Positions 52,913 through 61,920 of a stretch of DNA of 64,000 nucleotides are shown in pieces; the stretch's first letter is position 1, and each line of letters starts with the position of its first letter. The stretch is from Syntrophobacteraceae bacterium. Its GTDB lineage: Bacteria > Desulfobacterota > Syntrophobacteria > Syntrophobacterales > Syntrophobacteraceae. The position numbers and the translations under genes are program-made. Where the stretch lies: NCBI GenBank assembly GCA_025453975.1, contig JALOPI010000006.1, forward strand, positions 29,409 through 93,408, given 5' to 3'. The notes beneath the pieces are model-generated. The model ran no database searches and was not told the origin of the DNA. It worked only from the letters and a program-made list of their open reading frames with translations.

Positions 52913-53980
52913 TCACGCCGCCTTGCGAGCGGGCCTTCGCTTCGCCGTGGCCCAGTCCTGGTACAGGATGAGCAGCGGGCTGGCGATGAACACCGACGAA
53001 TACGTTCCCGTGACGATCCCGATGAGCATCGCGAAGGCAAAATCGTGGATGACCGTCCCGCCGAAGAAGAAGAGAAAGAGGAGGGCAAACAGGGTCGTCC
53101 CGCCCGTCAGTATGGTGCGGCTCAGAGTCTGGTTGATGCTGCCGTTGATCATGTCGATGAAAGGCTGTTTCCGCTCCTTGCGGAGGTTTTCACGGATGCG
53201 GTCGAACACCACTATGGTGTCGTTCAGGGAGTAGCCCGCGATGGTCAAAAGCGCCGCCAGGATTTCGAGGGTGAACTCCTTGTCCAGCACCACGAAGACC
53301 CCCACCGTGATGAGGACATCGTGGATGAGGGCGAGGACGGCCGCCAGGGCATAGGGGAGCTTCAGCACCCAGCACAGCCCCAGGGTGACCAGAATGCCCC
53401 CCACGATGAGGACCAGCACGTTCATTCCAACGGCTTCGAGGAGGTAAGCCCCCACGATCATGACGACGACCATGATGGCCGCCGTGCCCCACTTCATCTC
53501 GAACCGTCCCGAGATGTAGATGGCGATGAACAGCATGGCGTAGAAAATGGCAAAAAGAGCCTTCTGTCGAAGGTCCTGTCCCACCTTGGGTCCCACCATC
53601 TCGGCACGCCTCACCGTGGCCTGACCCACGCCGAAAGCCTTATTCAGGGCTTCGCCGACCCTGCCGGACAGATTGGCCATCTCCTCCGTGGAAATATCCG
53701 TCCGGATCATGAACTCATGGTCGGCGGCGGCCCCAACCTGCTGAATGGCGCTCTGATCCATCCCCAGATCCTTCAGGGCCCCACGGATCTCATCGGGCGT
53801 CGTGGCTTTCTCGAACTTGATCTGGATGAGGGTTCCCCCGGCGAAATCCACTCCCAGGTTGAGCCCGCCCCGGACCACCATGACGGCCAGACTGCCGGCG
53901 ATCAGAACGATCGAGAGGACGAATGCCTTGAAGCGCATTCCCACGAAGTTGATGTTGATGTCCGATCTGATGAGCTCCAT
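52913..53980 (-). CDS. secF: Protein translocase subunit SecF
   Basis: SecF forms the proton-driven SecDF complex that helps pull substrates across the inner membrane. The 355-aa protein has six transmembrane helices, the P1-like periplasmic region after GVDFAGGTLIQIKF, and the functional ALIHDVLITVG and NDTIVVFDRIREN motifs. The basic C-terminal tail ends ATAKRRPARKAA. It lies 34 bp downstream of secD in the yajC-secD-secF operon. Confidence 0.96.
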   Translation of the reverse strand: MELIRSDININFVGMRFKAFVLSIVLIAGSLAVMVVRGGLNLGVDFAGGTLIQIKFEKATTPDEIRGALKDLGMDQSAIQQVGAAADHEFMIRTDISTEEMANLSGRVGEALNKAFGVGQATVRRAEMVGPKVGQDLRQKALFAIFYAMLFIAIYISGRFEMKWGTAAIMVVVMIVGAYLLEAVGMNVLVLIVGGILVTLGLCWVLKLPYALAAVLALIHDVLITVGVFVVLDKEFTLEILAALLTIAGYSLNDTIVVFDRIRENLRKERKQPFIDMINGSINQTLSRTILTGGTTLFALLFLFFFGGTVIHDFAFAMLIGIVTGTYSSVFIASPLLILYQDWATAKRRPARKAA

Positions 53981-54014
53981 GATGACGACCTTGTTCCTTT
54001 TCGCTTTGAACCGG

Positions 54015-55622
54015 TTAGATGCTCAGAGTCTTGACGCGCCCGTAATTCAGCAGGTAGTCGAAGATCACTCGGGTCGCGATGATGGCGGTGAACATGCTCG
54101 CAAAGATACCGATGGTCAGCGTGACCGCAAAACCCCTCACCGGCCCCGTGCCGAACTGGAAGAGGACCACGGCGGCGATGAGGGTGGTGATGTTGGAGTC
54201 CAGGATGGTCAGGGTTGCCCGATCGAAACCGGTTTCCACGGCCGCCCGGGGTGTCTTGCCGAGGCGCAGCTCTTCCCGTATGCGCTCGAAAATGAGCACG
54301 TTGGCATCCACGGCCATGCCCACGCTGAGGATGATGCCCGCGATGCCCGGCAGGGTGAGGGTGGCCTCGAAGGCCGCCAGGCAGGCCAGAATCAGGGGGA
54401 TGTTCAGGAGCAGCGCGAAGTCGGCGATGAAGCCGGAGACCTTGTAATAGACCAGCATGAAAACGATGGTGACGATGCCGCCCAGGAGCGAGGCCAGGAG
54501 TCCCTGTCGGATGGAATCACTGCCGAGGGATGCCCCCACCGTTCGCTGCTCCAGGATTTTCACCGGAGCGGGAAGAGCGCCGGCCCGCAGCACGATGGCC
54601 AGGTCCCGGGCTTCCTCCATGGTGAAGGTCCCGGTGATGCTGGCTTTTCCTCCGCTGATCTTTTCCTGGATCACGGGGGCCGAGTACACGGTTCCATCGA
54701 GCACGATGGCCAGCTGCCGCTTCACGTTCTCGCCGCTGATGCGCTCGAACTGGCGGGCGCCCTGGGAGTCGAACTCCAGGGACACATAAGGCTTGTTGTA
54801 CTGAGTGTCGATCCTCACTTCGGCATTGGTGATGGATTCCCCGGTCATGAGCGTTCGGTCCCGCAGGACGATCTGCCGCTCGGTGGTCTGACCCGTGGTC
54901 GCATCCGTATGCCGCAGGGGATACATCTTCACGCCGGCGGGAAGCTTGCCATCCTTGAGCTGTTGGGTGCTGGCCTCCTCGGAGACCAGCTTGAACTCGA
55001 GGAGAGCCGTCTTTCCGATGAGCGCAACGGCCCGCTGCGGGTCCTGGACCCCGGGAAGCTGGATGAGGATCCGGTCTTCTCCCTGGGGCCGAATGTCGGG
55101 CTCGGTGACCCCGAACTGATCCACGCGGTTGCGGATGGTCTCCAGAGCCTGATCGGTAGCCATTTTCAGCAGGTGCTTGACCTGAGGCTCCGTGAACGTG
55201 AAGGTGGTCACGGCGCCTTCGGACAGCGTCTCGACGCCGGTGGCCTTCAGGGTCGGGTAGTCCTTTTCCATCAGCTTGTTGAGGTCACCCTGAGCGTCGG
55301 CACTGGCCAGCTGAACCTGGATATCCCATTTTCCGGCGCGCTCGATTCTCGTGAAAGGGATCCGCTGCTGCCTGAGGGAATCCTTGATGTCCTCCACCAT
55401 GCGCTCGGCCTGGTTCTGGACCGCCTTCTCAGCCTCCACCTCCAGGATCAGGTGCATCCCGCCCTGAAGATCCAGCCCCAGGTGGATCCTCTCCTTGGGC
55501 AGAACCTTAGCCCACCAGGGAGGCAACTGGGAGCTCATGGACGGAATCAGGTAGACTATTCCCGCCAGCACCACTCCTGCCACCAGCACAGCACGCCACT
55601 TGAGATTCTTCAAAACCGGCAC
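54015..55622 (-). CDS. secD: Protein translocase subunit SecD
   Basis: The 535-aa partner of SecF has an N-terminal transmembrane helix, a large periplasmic P1 domain with GLDLQGGMHLILEVE, and five further helices. The transport motif GMAVDANVLIFERIREEL is present. Length is somewhat short but complete. The GTG start at 55622 is chosen; a TTG 9 nt later after GCGAGG is an alternative. The operon continues into secF. Confidence 0.96.
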   Translation of the reverse strand: MPVLKNLKWRAVLVAGVVLAGIVYLIPSMSSQLPPWWAKVLPKERIHLGLDLQGGMHLILEVEAEKAVQNQAERMVEDIKDSLRQQRIPFTRIERAGKWDIQVQLASADAQGDLNKLMEKDYPTLKATGVETLSEGAVTTFTFTEPQVKHLLKMATDQALETIRNRVDQFGVTEPDIRPQGEDRILIQLPGVQDPQRAVALIGKTALLEFKLVSEEASTQQLKDGKLPAGVKMYPLRHTDATTGQTTERQIVLRDRTLMTGESITNAEVRIDTQYNKPYVSLEFDSQGARQFERISGENVKRQLAIVLDGTVYSAPVIQEKISGGKASITGTFTMEEARDLAIVLRAGALPAPVKILEQRTVGASLGSDSIRQGLLASLLGGIVTIVFMLVYYKVSGFIADFALLLNIPLILACLAAFEATLTLPGIAGIILSVGMAVDANVLIFERIREELRLGKTPRAAVETGFDRATLTILDSNITTLIAAVVLFQFGTGPVRGFAVTLTIGIFASMFTAIIATRVIFDYLLNYGRVKTLSI

Positions 55623-55679
55623 CTCGCTTCATCAGCGGCGCCATCCGCCGACGACGTTTCCTGGATTCGATCCACCCGC

Positions 55680-56021
55680 TTATTCCTCGGCCTCACCCCG
55701 GGAGACCACGCTCACGACGTAGGACCTCTGCACCTTGACCCGCACCTTCTCCGCGATCTCGAGGGTCAGCACGGTGTCGGTCAGGCCGGTGACCTTTCCC
55801 TGAATCCCCCCCTGAGTGAGGACCACATCGCCCTTTTGAATGCCTTCCAGCATGGTCTTGTGCTCTTTTTGGCGCTTCTGCTGAGGTCGAATGAGGAGGA
55901 AGTAGAAAATGACCATCATGATGACCAGCGGACCAAAAAGACCCAGTCCACCCGCCGCTCCCTGCCCCGCGCCACCCTGACCCGCTCCGCCCATGGCATA
56001 AGCCACGCTCAACCACTCCAT
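55680..56021 (-). CDS. yajC: Preprotein translocase subunit YajC
   Basis: This 113-aa protein has a Gly-rich N-terminus, one transmembrane helix (LFGPLVIMMVIFYFLLIRP), and the typical QQKRQKEHKTMLEGIQKGD basic region followed by a small beta domain. GGGAGG precedes ATG 56021. It is the first gene of the yajC-secD-secF cluster. The 158-bp gap to the STAS gene holds no promoter I can support. Confidence 0.95.
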   Translation of the reverse strand: MEWLSVAYAMGGAGQGGAGQGAAGGLGLFGPLVIMMVIFYFLLIRPQQKRQKEHKTMLEGIQKGDVVLTQGGIQGKVTGLTDTVLTLEIAEKVRVKVQRSYVVSVVSRGEAEE

Positions 56022-56179
56022 CGTTTACCTCCCTCGGTCCAGACTGATCCTTCAGAATTCCGCCACGAAAACGATGGCACATCGAGTCGCATGGCAGCCC
56101 TGGGAACGAGCCGCGCGACGACATGCCCCATCAGATCAAGTCGAACCTTAAACGATATTTCGGTTTGAATGTCAACGCA

Positions 56180-56536
56180 CTATGCCGACCCTCCCGGGCC
56201 GCGGGCGAGTCCCCTGAGAGATTCACCCAGGTCGGGATGAATGGGCAGGAAAGACGAAAATCCTGACATGTCCAGGACTTCCTGGATGTAGTCTCGAATG
56301 GAGCACAGGCACATCTGTCCGCTGGTTTTCTTGAGCTCCTTCGTTGCCTTCAGGAGGACCCTGAGACCCGCGCTCGAAATGTAGTCCAGCTCCTGAAAAT
56401 CCAGAATGAGCCGATTCTCGCCGGCCTGGACCCTGCTCAGCAGCATCTTCTCGAACTCATCCGAAGTGTTGGAATCGATCCGGCCCCTGACCGACAGGAC
56501 CACGATCCCCTCCATTCTCTTCTCCATCACCTCCAT
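56180..56536 (-). CDS. STAS domain protein (anti-anti-sigma factor type)
   Basis: This 118-aa cytoplasmic STAS domain has the phosphorylatable Ser in LDYISSAGLRVLL and the N-terminal IVVLSVRGRIDS strand pair. By analogy with SpoIIAA/RsbV it would bind an RsbW-like kinase when unphosphorylated. An RsbW-like protein is encoded 3.3 kb away at 59808-60212 beyond the divergent ABC exporter operon. GGGAGGAG precedes ATG 56536 and a promoter is at 56573-56601. Confidence 0.88.
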   Translation of the reverse strand: MEVMEKRMEGIVVLSVRGRIDSNTSDEFEKMLLSRVQAGENRLILDFQELDYISSAGLRVLLKATKELKKTSGQMCLCSIRDYIQEVLDMSGFSSFLPIHPDLGESLRGLARGPGGSA

Positions 56537-56572
56537 CGAGAGCTCCTCCCAGGGATCATCAGCGTTTTCACC

Positions 56573-56601
56573 AACATATAAAGCGCTTGTCTCTTCGTCA
56601 A
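56573..56601 (-). promoter_or_regulatory. Promoter for the STAS gene, overlapping a divergent one
   Basis: Minus-strand TTGACG (56601-56596) and TATGTT (56578-56573) are separated by 17 bp. The region overlaps the plus-strand promoter candidate at 56587-56615, so both directions may compete for polymerase. Confidence 0.5.
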
Positions 56602-56615
56602 CAAAGATGTAAACA
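56587..56615 (+). promoter_or_regulatory. Promoter for the ABC exporter operon
   Basis: TTGTCT (56587-56592) and TAAACA (56610-56615) are separated by 17 bp, 84 nt ahead of the exporter ATG. Confidence 0.4.
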
Positions 56616-56698
56616 CGAAAAGGCCCCGCACGGCCATCTATCTATTTCTCTCAATCATACCGGCATCTTTGGACTCATTTCCACAAGGCCATCGGCCC

Positions 56699-59206
56699 AT
56701 GATCACCTCGCGTCCTCTGCTGTACTGGGTTAAGACGAGCAACTGGAAGCTGCAGTTCCTGCTCCTGGTCCTCATCGGCATCGGTGTCGCCGCCCGGGTT
56801 TTCCCCCTGGAGATGCAGAAGCGCATCGTGAACCAGGCCATCGGTTTAGGCCGGGTCAATCTGCTCTTTCTCTACTGCGGACTTTACCTGGCGGCGGTGC
56901 TTCTGGCCAGTGGGATCAAGTTCGTCATCAACGTGATCCAGACTCATCTCGGGCAGCAGACTCTGGCCCGCCTCCGCAAGGAGCTCTATGAGCACATCCT
57001 GACGCTGCCCATGGGCTTCTTCCGTCGCACCTCGTCCGGCATGGTGGTCTCTTCCCTGGTGACGGAAGTGGTTTCGGCGGGGGAGCTGGTCGGGCAGGCC
57101 ATCGCCGTGCCGGTGAACAACATCCTCACCCTCCTGGCCTTCACAGGGTACATGTTCTACCTGAATCCCCTGCTGGCGGGATTGAGCCTGGTCATGTACC
57201 CGCTCATCCTGTTTTCGGTGCCCGCGCTCCAGCGGCGGGCCAACATCGAGAACAAGAACCGGGTCGACGCCACCCGCATCATGAGCAGCAAAATCGGCGA
57301 GACCATTTCGGGGATCCACGAAGTCCACGGCAACGGGAGCTACCACATCGAGAACCGGCGCTTCGGCGAGATGGCGGATCGGCTCTACCGGATCCGGGTG
57401 CGCTGGAACATCTATCGTTACGCCATCAAGGTGCTGAACAACCTGTTCCAGAACATGGGCCCTTTCATCCTGTTCATCGTGGGCGGCTATCTCGCCATCA
57501 TGGGGCGGTTCGACCTGGGGGCGCTGGTGGCCTTCCTGTCGGCCTACGAAAAGCTCTACGACCCCTGGAAGGAGCTCATAGATTACTACCAGACCTACCA
57601 GGACGCCAGCGTGAGCTACCGCCGCCTGATGGAGTATTTCGACGATCGGCCGGAATTCGTTCTGGCCCCTGTGAATCGCGCTCCTTACGATCTGGCCGCC
57701 TCGATCCATGTGCGCGACTTATCCTTCAGCGTGGCCCCGCACGTTTACCTGCTGCAGAAAGTCAGCTTCGACCTCGAGCCCGGGCAGTCGCTGGCGCTGG
57801 TGGGCTTCTCGGGAAGCGGCAAGAGCACACTGGTGCATTGCATCGGCCAGCTTTACCGGTGCTCGGCCGGCAGCGTCCAGATCGGTGGCCACGAAGTCCA
57901 TGAGCTCACCAAGCAGGATGTGGTTCGCAACGCCGGCATCGTGGCCCAGACCCCCTATATTTTCGACGGCACCATCCTGGAGAACCTGCGCTATGCCTGC
58001 GAGGCCATCCACGACCCGGAGGACGAGGAGGCCCGCTCCAAGCTCCCCACCCTCGACGAGATGATCGAGGTCATCCAGCAGGTTGGATTGTTCATCGATG
58101 TGCTGCGCTTCGGTCTCAACACGGTCATCCGTGACGAGGAGGGCCAGGAGCTGCACGAGAAGATCATCCGGATGCGGTACCGGTTCCAGAGCGAATTCGG
58201 AGAAGCTCTGGCGGACGACATCGAGTTTTTCGACATCAAGCGCTACCTGGTCTACTCGTCGGTGGCGGTCAACCTGACCTTCGGAACGGCCCAGCACCCG
58301 GTCTTCAGTCCGGAAAACCTCTCGCGCAGCGAGTATTTCCTCTGGTTCCTGGCCCGGTCGGATCTCATGGCGTCCCTCCTGGAGCTGGGGCGGCAGGCGA
58401 CGCTTCAGACCCTGGACATCCTGGGCAACATCGTCCCCGATGCGCTCTTTTTCGAGCAAAGCCCCATGGAGCCGGATGAGTTCGAGGAATACAGGGAGCT
58501 CTCCCCGAGGCTCGAGTCCACGGGCCACGAGGAGTGGAGCGGCGCAGACCAGGAGCGGCTCCTGAGGCTGGCCATGAGGTTCGTGGCGGGCGTCCACACC
58601 ACGGGCGAGCTCCAGCCGGAGCTTCTGGATGCACTGGTACGGGCGAGGAGGCTGTTCCGGGATCAGATCCAGGCCGATCACCCCGAGGCATTCACCTTTT
58701 ACCGCATGTCTGGTTACCTGCCGTCCCTCTCCATCCTCGACAACATTCTTTTCGGCAGGCCGCGCACGGACCTTCCCGGGGCTCAGGAGCGCATCGCCAG
58801 GAGCCTCATGCACCTCCTCATCGAGGAGGATCTGCTCGAGCGCATCGTGGAGATCGGCATGGGTTTTCGAGTGGGCCCCAAGGGCGACAGGCTCTCGGGA
58901 GGACAGCGGCAGAAGCTGGCCATCGCCCGAACCTTCCTCAAGGGCTCTCCCCTGCTGATCCTGGATGAAGCCACGTCGGCCCTGGACAACGCTTCGCAAA
59001 AACGGATCCAGAACGTGCTGGACACCAAATGGAGAGGCCGGCATACAGTCATTGCCGTGGCCCACCGGCTGGACACCATCAGGAACTATGATAAAATCGC
59101 CGTCATGAAGGCTGGGAAGATCATCGAAATGGGCGCATTCGAGGAGCTTCTCGAGAGGAAAGGGGTCCTTTATGAGCTCGTCCACGGAGTCAAGGCAGAC
59201 CTCTAG
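56699..59206 (+). CDS. ABC exporter with nucleotide-binding domain split by a ~255-residue insertion
   Basis: This 835-aa membrane protein has a six-helix exporter domain (about 1-320) and a nucleotide-binding domain. Walker A is GFSGSGKST (369-377) and the Q-loop is VAQTPYIFDGTILENLRYA (Gln at 417). The signature LSGGQRQKLAIA (732), Walker B LLILDEATSALD (752-763) and switch His in VAHRL follow. Q-loop and signature are about 315 residues apart instead of roughly 55-60. The insert (about 436-680) is acidic and helical with no recognised fold, and is followed by a second Q-loop-downstream-like stretch, SILDNILFGRP. ATP-binding residues are complete. ATG 56699 is the likely start. Substrate unknown. 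The stop is overlapped by the cyclic-nucleotide-domain gene. Confidence 0.88.
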   Translation: MITSRPLLYWVKTSNWKLQFLLLVLIGIGVAARVFPLEMQKRIVNQAIGLGRVNLLFLYCGLYLAAVLLASGIKFVINVIQTHLGQQTLARLRKELYEHILTLPMGFFRRTSSGMVVSSLVTEVVSAGELVGQAIAVPVNNILTLLAFTGYMFYLNPLLAGLSLVMYPLILFSVPALQRRANIENKNRVDATRIMSSKIGETISGIHEVHGNGSYHIENRRFGEMADRLYRIRVRWNIYRYAIKVLNNLFQNMGPFILFIVGGYLAIMGRFDLGALVAFLSAYEKLYDPWKELIDYYQTYQDASVSYRRLMEYFDDRPEFVLAPVNRAPYDLAASIHVRDLSFSVAPHVYLLQKVSFDLEPGQSLALVGFSGSGKSTLVHCIGQLYRCSAGSVQIGGHEVHELTKQDVVRNAGIVAQTPYIFDGTILENLRYACEAIHDPEDEEARSKLPTLDEMIEVIQQVGLFIDVLRFGLNTVIRDEEGQELHEKIIRMRYRFQSEFGEALADDIEFFDIKRYLVYSSVAVNLTFGTAQHPVFSPENLSRSEYFLWFLARSDLMASLLELGRQATLQTLDILGNIVPDALFFEQSPMEPDEFEEYRELSPRLESTGHEEWSGADQERLLRLAMRFVAGVHTTGELQPELLDALVRARRLFRDQIQADHPEAFTFYRMSGYLPSLSILDNILFGRPRTDLPGAQERIARSLMHLLIEEDLLERIVEIGMGFRVGPKGDRLSGGQRQKLAIARTFLKGSPLLILDEATSALDNASQKRIQNVLDTKWRGRHTVIAVAHRLDTIRNYDKIAVMKAGKIIEMGAFEELLERKGVLYELVHGVKADL

Positions 59207-59690
59207 GGAGATCAAGGACAATCTGCAGCTCCTCATGCACCTCCCCCTGCTGTCAGGTCTGCCCATGGAGCCCCTCAAGCTGCTGGCTTACCTGTGCAGG
59301 CGGCAGGTTTTCAGGCCGGGGCAAACCCTCTTTCACCAGGACGAGCCCGACCCCAACGCCTACCTGATCATCTCGGGGAAAGCCCGAATGATCCTGGAAG
59401 AGCCCGAGGAATTGAGTCTCATGGAAGTGGGCGAGCTGGACCTGGTCGGGGGGCTTTCCCTCTTTTGCGAGATGAAGAGGATCTACGCCCTCAGGGCTGA
59501 AACCGAGGTCGTGACACTCACCCTGTCCCGGGAGAAATTCCAGAAGACCCTCGAGCAGTACCCCGACATCGGGCCCCGCATTTTCGAGGCGACGGCTCGC
59601 TCCATCATCCGGTGGGAGACCCATTTCGTCCGCGAGCACCTCTCAAGGTGCCAGGAATGCCGAAATCGAATGGGAATTCCCCCCACATAG
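59172..59690 (+). CDS. Cyclic-nucleotide-binding-domain protein without DNA-binding domain
   Basis: This 172-aa protein consists of one cNMP-binding beta-roll (about 30-140) with a VFRPGQTLFHQDEPDPNAYLIISGKARM core, plus a C-terminal helix ending in a CQEC pair. The Arg/Glu of the canonical phosphate-binding cassette (GELA-x-x-x-x-R) are replaced by a VGGLSLFCEMKR stretch, so cAMP binding is uncertain. There is no helix-turn-helix, so it is not a Crp-type regulator. It overlaps the exporter by 35 bp and is translationally coupled. Confidence 0.85.
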   Translation: MSSSTESRQTSREIKDNLQLLMHLPLLSGLPMEPLKLLAYLCRRQVFRPGQTLFHQDEPDPNAYLIISGKARMILEEPEELSLMEVGELDLVGGLSLFCEMKRIYALRAETEVVTLTLSREKFQKTLEQYPDIGPRIFEATARSIIRWETHFVREHLSRCQECRNRMGIPPT

Positions 59691-59807
59691 GTCCCATCGC
59701 GGCAACGGCTCGCCCCCCGGATATCCGCCGTGGCAGGCGGCGAAGTCCGGGCAGGAAGGGAGGCTTTCCGGCCACCATCGCCTCGGGATATTGGCAGGAA
59801 GGGAGAC

Positions 59808-60212
59808 ATGACGAGCACGCGGATGCCAGCCAAACCGGAATACCTTGAAATGCTCCAGGACTGCGTGCTGGAAACGGTCCGCGGGACGGGAGCTTCCACC
59901 CAGGAGCTGTTCAGGATCGAGTTTGCCCTGGAGGAGATCCTGACCAACATCAATAAATATGCCTACCCCGACCGGGAAGGTGAGATCGAGATCGCCTGCG
60001 GCATGGACGATAGCCGTATGCTCAGGATCGTCATTCGAGACTGGGGGGAGCCATTCAATCCCACTCTGTGTCCGACTCCCGACATTTGCCAGGATGCCTG
60101 TTCAAGACCCCTGGGCGGCCTGGGGGTTTACCTCACCCGCAGGATGGCCGGCGATCTGATCTATGAACGGCTCCCCGATGGCAACCAGCTGACGATCCTT
60201 TTCCAGCTTTGA
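59808..60212 (+). CDS. RsbW-like anti-sigma/serine kinase ATPase
   Basis: This 134-aa GHKL-type ATPase has the N-box FALEEILTNINKYAY and the G1 box in VIRDWGEPFNP, followed by a GGLGVYLTRRM G2 box. RsbW/SpoIIAB-type proteins bind a sigma factor or phosphorylate a STAS protein. The only STAS gene nearby is the divergent one at 56180-56536; no sigma factor gene is present. GGAAGGGAG precedes ATG 59808. It lies about 117 bp after the cyclic-nucleotide-domain gene on the same strand. Confidence 0.85.
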   Translation: MTSTRMPAKPEYLEMLQDCVLETVRGTGASTQELFRIEFALEEILTNINKYAYPDREGEIEIACGMDDSRMLRIVIRDWGEPFNPTLCPTPDICQDACSRPLGGLGVYLTRRMAGDLIYERLPDGNQLTILFQL

Positions 60213-60236
60213 GATCCTCCGGCGCTTCAGGGCCTC

Positions 60237-60857
60237 CTACTGGGGAAGAAACCATTCCATGTCGACCTTCGGCGGCATCAGCGCCGGGCAGGTCTCATCC
60301 TTCCGCTCCTTGAGCTTCTCCTGATAGCATGCCGATTCTTCCTCGATGTAGCTGCTGTGGGTCAGCCGGATGGAGTTGCCCGGCGTGAAAGAGTCGTCGT
60401 CGCCCACATAGTGCTGCAGGATGATGCTCACTCGCTTACCGTCAGGATCCCGCAGGGACCACTTCCAGATTCTCAGAGTGCCGAAGGGGTTTCCCCGCCA
60501 CTCGCTCGGTTTGCCGTATCGCCTGGTCAGGAGGGATTGCAGCTTGTTGTAGAAGTCCAGGCTCTCATCTTCATAGGTGAGCTTGATCCGGACGACTCTT
60601 CCCTTGCGGGCGCAGTTGCCATAGACGACGTAGCCGCTCTGGTAGCCCCGGGCCGACCGCAAAGGTGCCCGCATCAGGTACTGGCTTCCCCAGAGCGGGA
60701 CGGCCGCGCCGATCTCCACCATGTCCTTCAGCTCCTCGATCTGGCTTCCCAGCCGAATACCCACGATGGACTGAGGAGCCTTGGCCTGGGTCGGCGATGC
60801 CCATGAGGTCATCGCCCCGACCATCACGCAGACAATGAATGAAAGCCCTTTGCGCAT
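60237..60857 (-). CDS. Secreted hypothetical protein
   Basis: This 206-aa protein has a clear signal peptide (1-26, VCVMVGAMTSWASPTQA). The mature part begins with a SIVGIRLGSQIEELKDM segment, followed by a beta-rich region and the motif RRYGKPSEWRGNPFGTLRIWKW. Three cysteines (NCARK, ACYQE, TCPAL) may form a disulfide. I cannot place it in a family. GGGAGG precedes ATG 60857; upstream in-frame codons add no homology. It is convergent with the RsbW-like gene and divergent from cysQ. Confidence 0.7.
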   Translation of the reverse strand: MRKGLSFIVCVMVGAMTSWASPTQAKAPQSIVGIRLGSQIEELKDMVEIGAAVPLWGSQYLMRAPLRSARGYQSGYVVYGNCARKGRVVRIKLTYEDESLDFYNKLQSLLTRRYGKPSEWRGNPFGTLRIWKWSLRDPDGKRVSIILQHYVGDDDSFTPGNSIRLTHSSYIEEESACYQEKLKERKDETCPALMPPKVDMEWFLPQ

Positions 60858-61103
60858 CCTGATCCTCCCTTCGACATCGCTTCCGAGCCCGATCCCCATC
60901 GCCCATCCATGGGGTCCCCCGCCCGGAGCGCCGGGGGGCTCCACCTTTCAACCATGGATGATCACGCTTGCTTTTTAGTCCTTCTCCCACCATTGTGCAA
61001 TGGAGCCTCGTCACGGTCGATGCCCTGGCCCATCCGATGAGGCTCCGGGATGCGGAGAATGGCCCTGGGAATGCCGGGCGAATGCGAACAGGAGGTGACG
61101 GGC

Positions 61104-61913
61104 ATGATCGATCTGGATTATCTGGGACAACTGGCCAAAGCAGCGGGCCAGGCCATTCTTGAAGTTTACAGTACCGAATTCACGGTGGAAAGGAAAGAAG
61201 ACCGCTCCCCCCTGACGCTGGCGGACAAGGAGTCCCACCGCATCATCCACCAGGGTCTCACGACCAGATACCCCGACATTCCCGTCCTTTCGGAGGAAGG
61301 CAAGGAGACGGCCTACGGCGTCCGCGGGAGCTGGCCGCGATTCTGGCTGGTGGATCCCCTGGATGGTACCAAGGAGTTCGTCAAGCGCAATGGCGAATTC
61401 ACCGTCAACATTGCCCTCGTCGAGGGGCGGCTGCCCATCGTGGGGCTCATCTATCTGCCTGTTTTCGATAAACTTTACGTGGGTGACACTTCCCGGGGCT
61501 GCTGGGAAGTGGCTGACGGCCGGTCACGCCCCCTGCGGGTCCAGGAGCCCGGGGGACCGGCACCCCTTCGGGTGGTCAAGAGCCGGTCTCATCCCTCCCC
61601 GAAGCTCCAGGACCTTCTGGACGGGCTGCCGGAGCATGAAGTCCTCACCCGGGGCAGCGCCCTGAAGTTTTGTGCCGTGGCCTGCGGCGAGGCCGATTTT
61701 TACCCGCGTTTCGGCCCCACCTGGGAATGGGACACGGCGGCAGGGCAGGCCATCGTCACGGCGGCAGGCGGGGTCCTCGTGAATCCCCATGGGGAGCCTT
61801 TTCTTTACAACAAGGAAACCCTCCTCAACGGGCCCTTCCTCGTCGCGGGCAGCCGCGAGTGGCTCAGGGCGTCGGGGATCCTCGACGCGGCCGCCAGGCT
61901 GGCTCAGGCGTAA
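61104..61913 (+). CDS. cysQ: 3'(2'),5'-bisphosphate nucleotidase CysQ
   Basis: This 269-aa Mg2+-dependent, Li+-sensitive phosphatase of the inositol-monophosphatase superfamily recycles pAp formed during sulfate assimilation. It has the metal triad LSEEGKE, FWLVDPLDGTKEF and GPTWEWDTAAGQAI, all intact. AGGAGGTGAC is about 7 nt before ATG 61104, deciding the start. It stops just before a palindromic repeat shared with the end of comF. Confidence 0.94.
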   Translation: MIDLDYLGQLAKAAGQAILEVYSTEFTVERKEDRSPLTLADKESHRIIHQGLTTRYPDIPVLSEEGKETAYGVRGSWPRFWLVDPLDGTKEFVKRNGEFTVNIALVEGRLPIVGLIYLPVFDKLYVGDTSRGCWEVADGRSRPLRVQEPGGPAPLRVVKSRSHPSPKLQDLLDGLPEHEVLTRGSALKFCAVACGEADFYPRFGPTWEWDTAAGQAIVTAAGGVLVNPHGEPFLYNKETLLNGPFLVAGSREWLRASGILDAAARLAQA

Positions 61914-61920
61914 GGCTAGG

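Noticed and set aside
53802..56168. 788-codon plus-strand frame opposite secD and yajC
   Set aside because: Shadow frame; secD and yajC are certain.
57719..59278. 519-codon minus-strand frame across the ABC exporter insertion
   Set aside because: Considered in case the insertion region coded for something on the other strand; no motif and no ribosome binding site.
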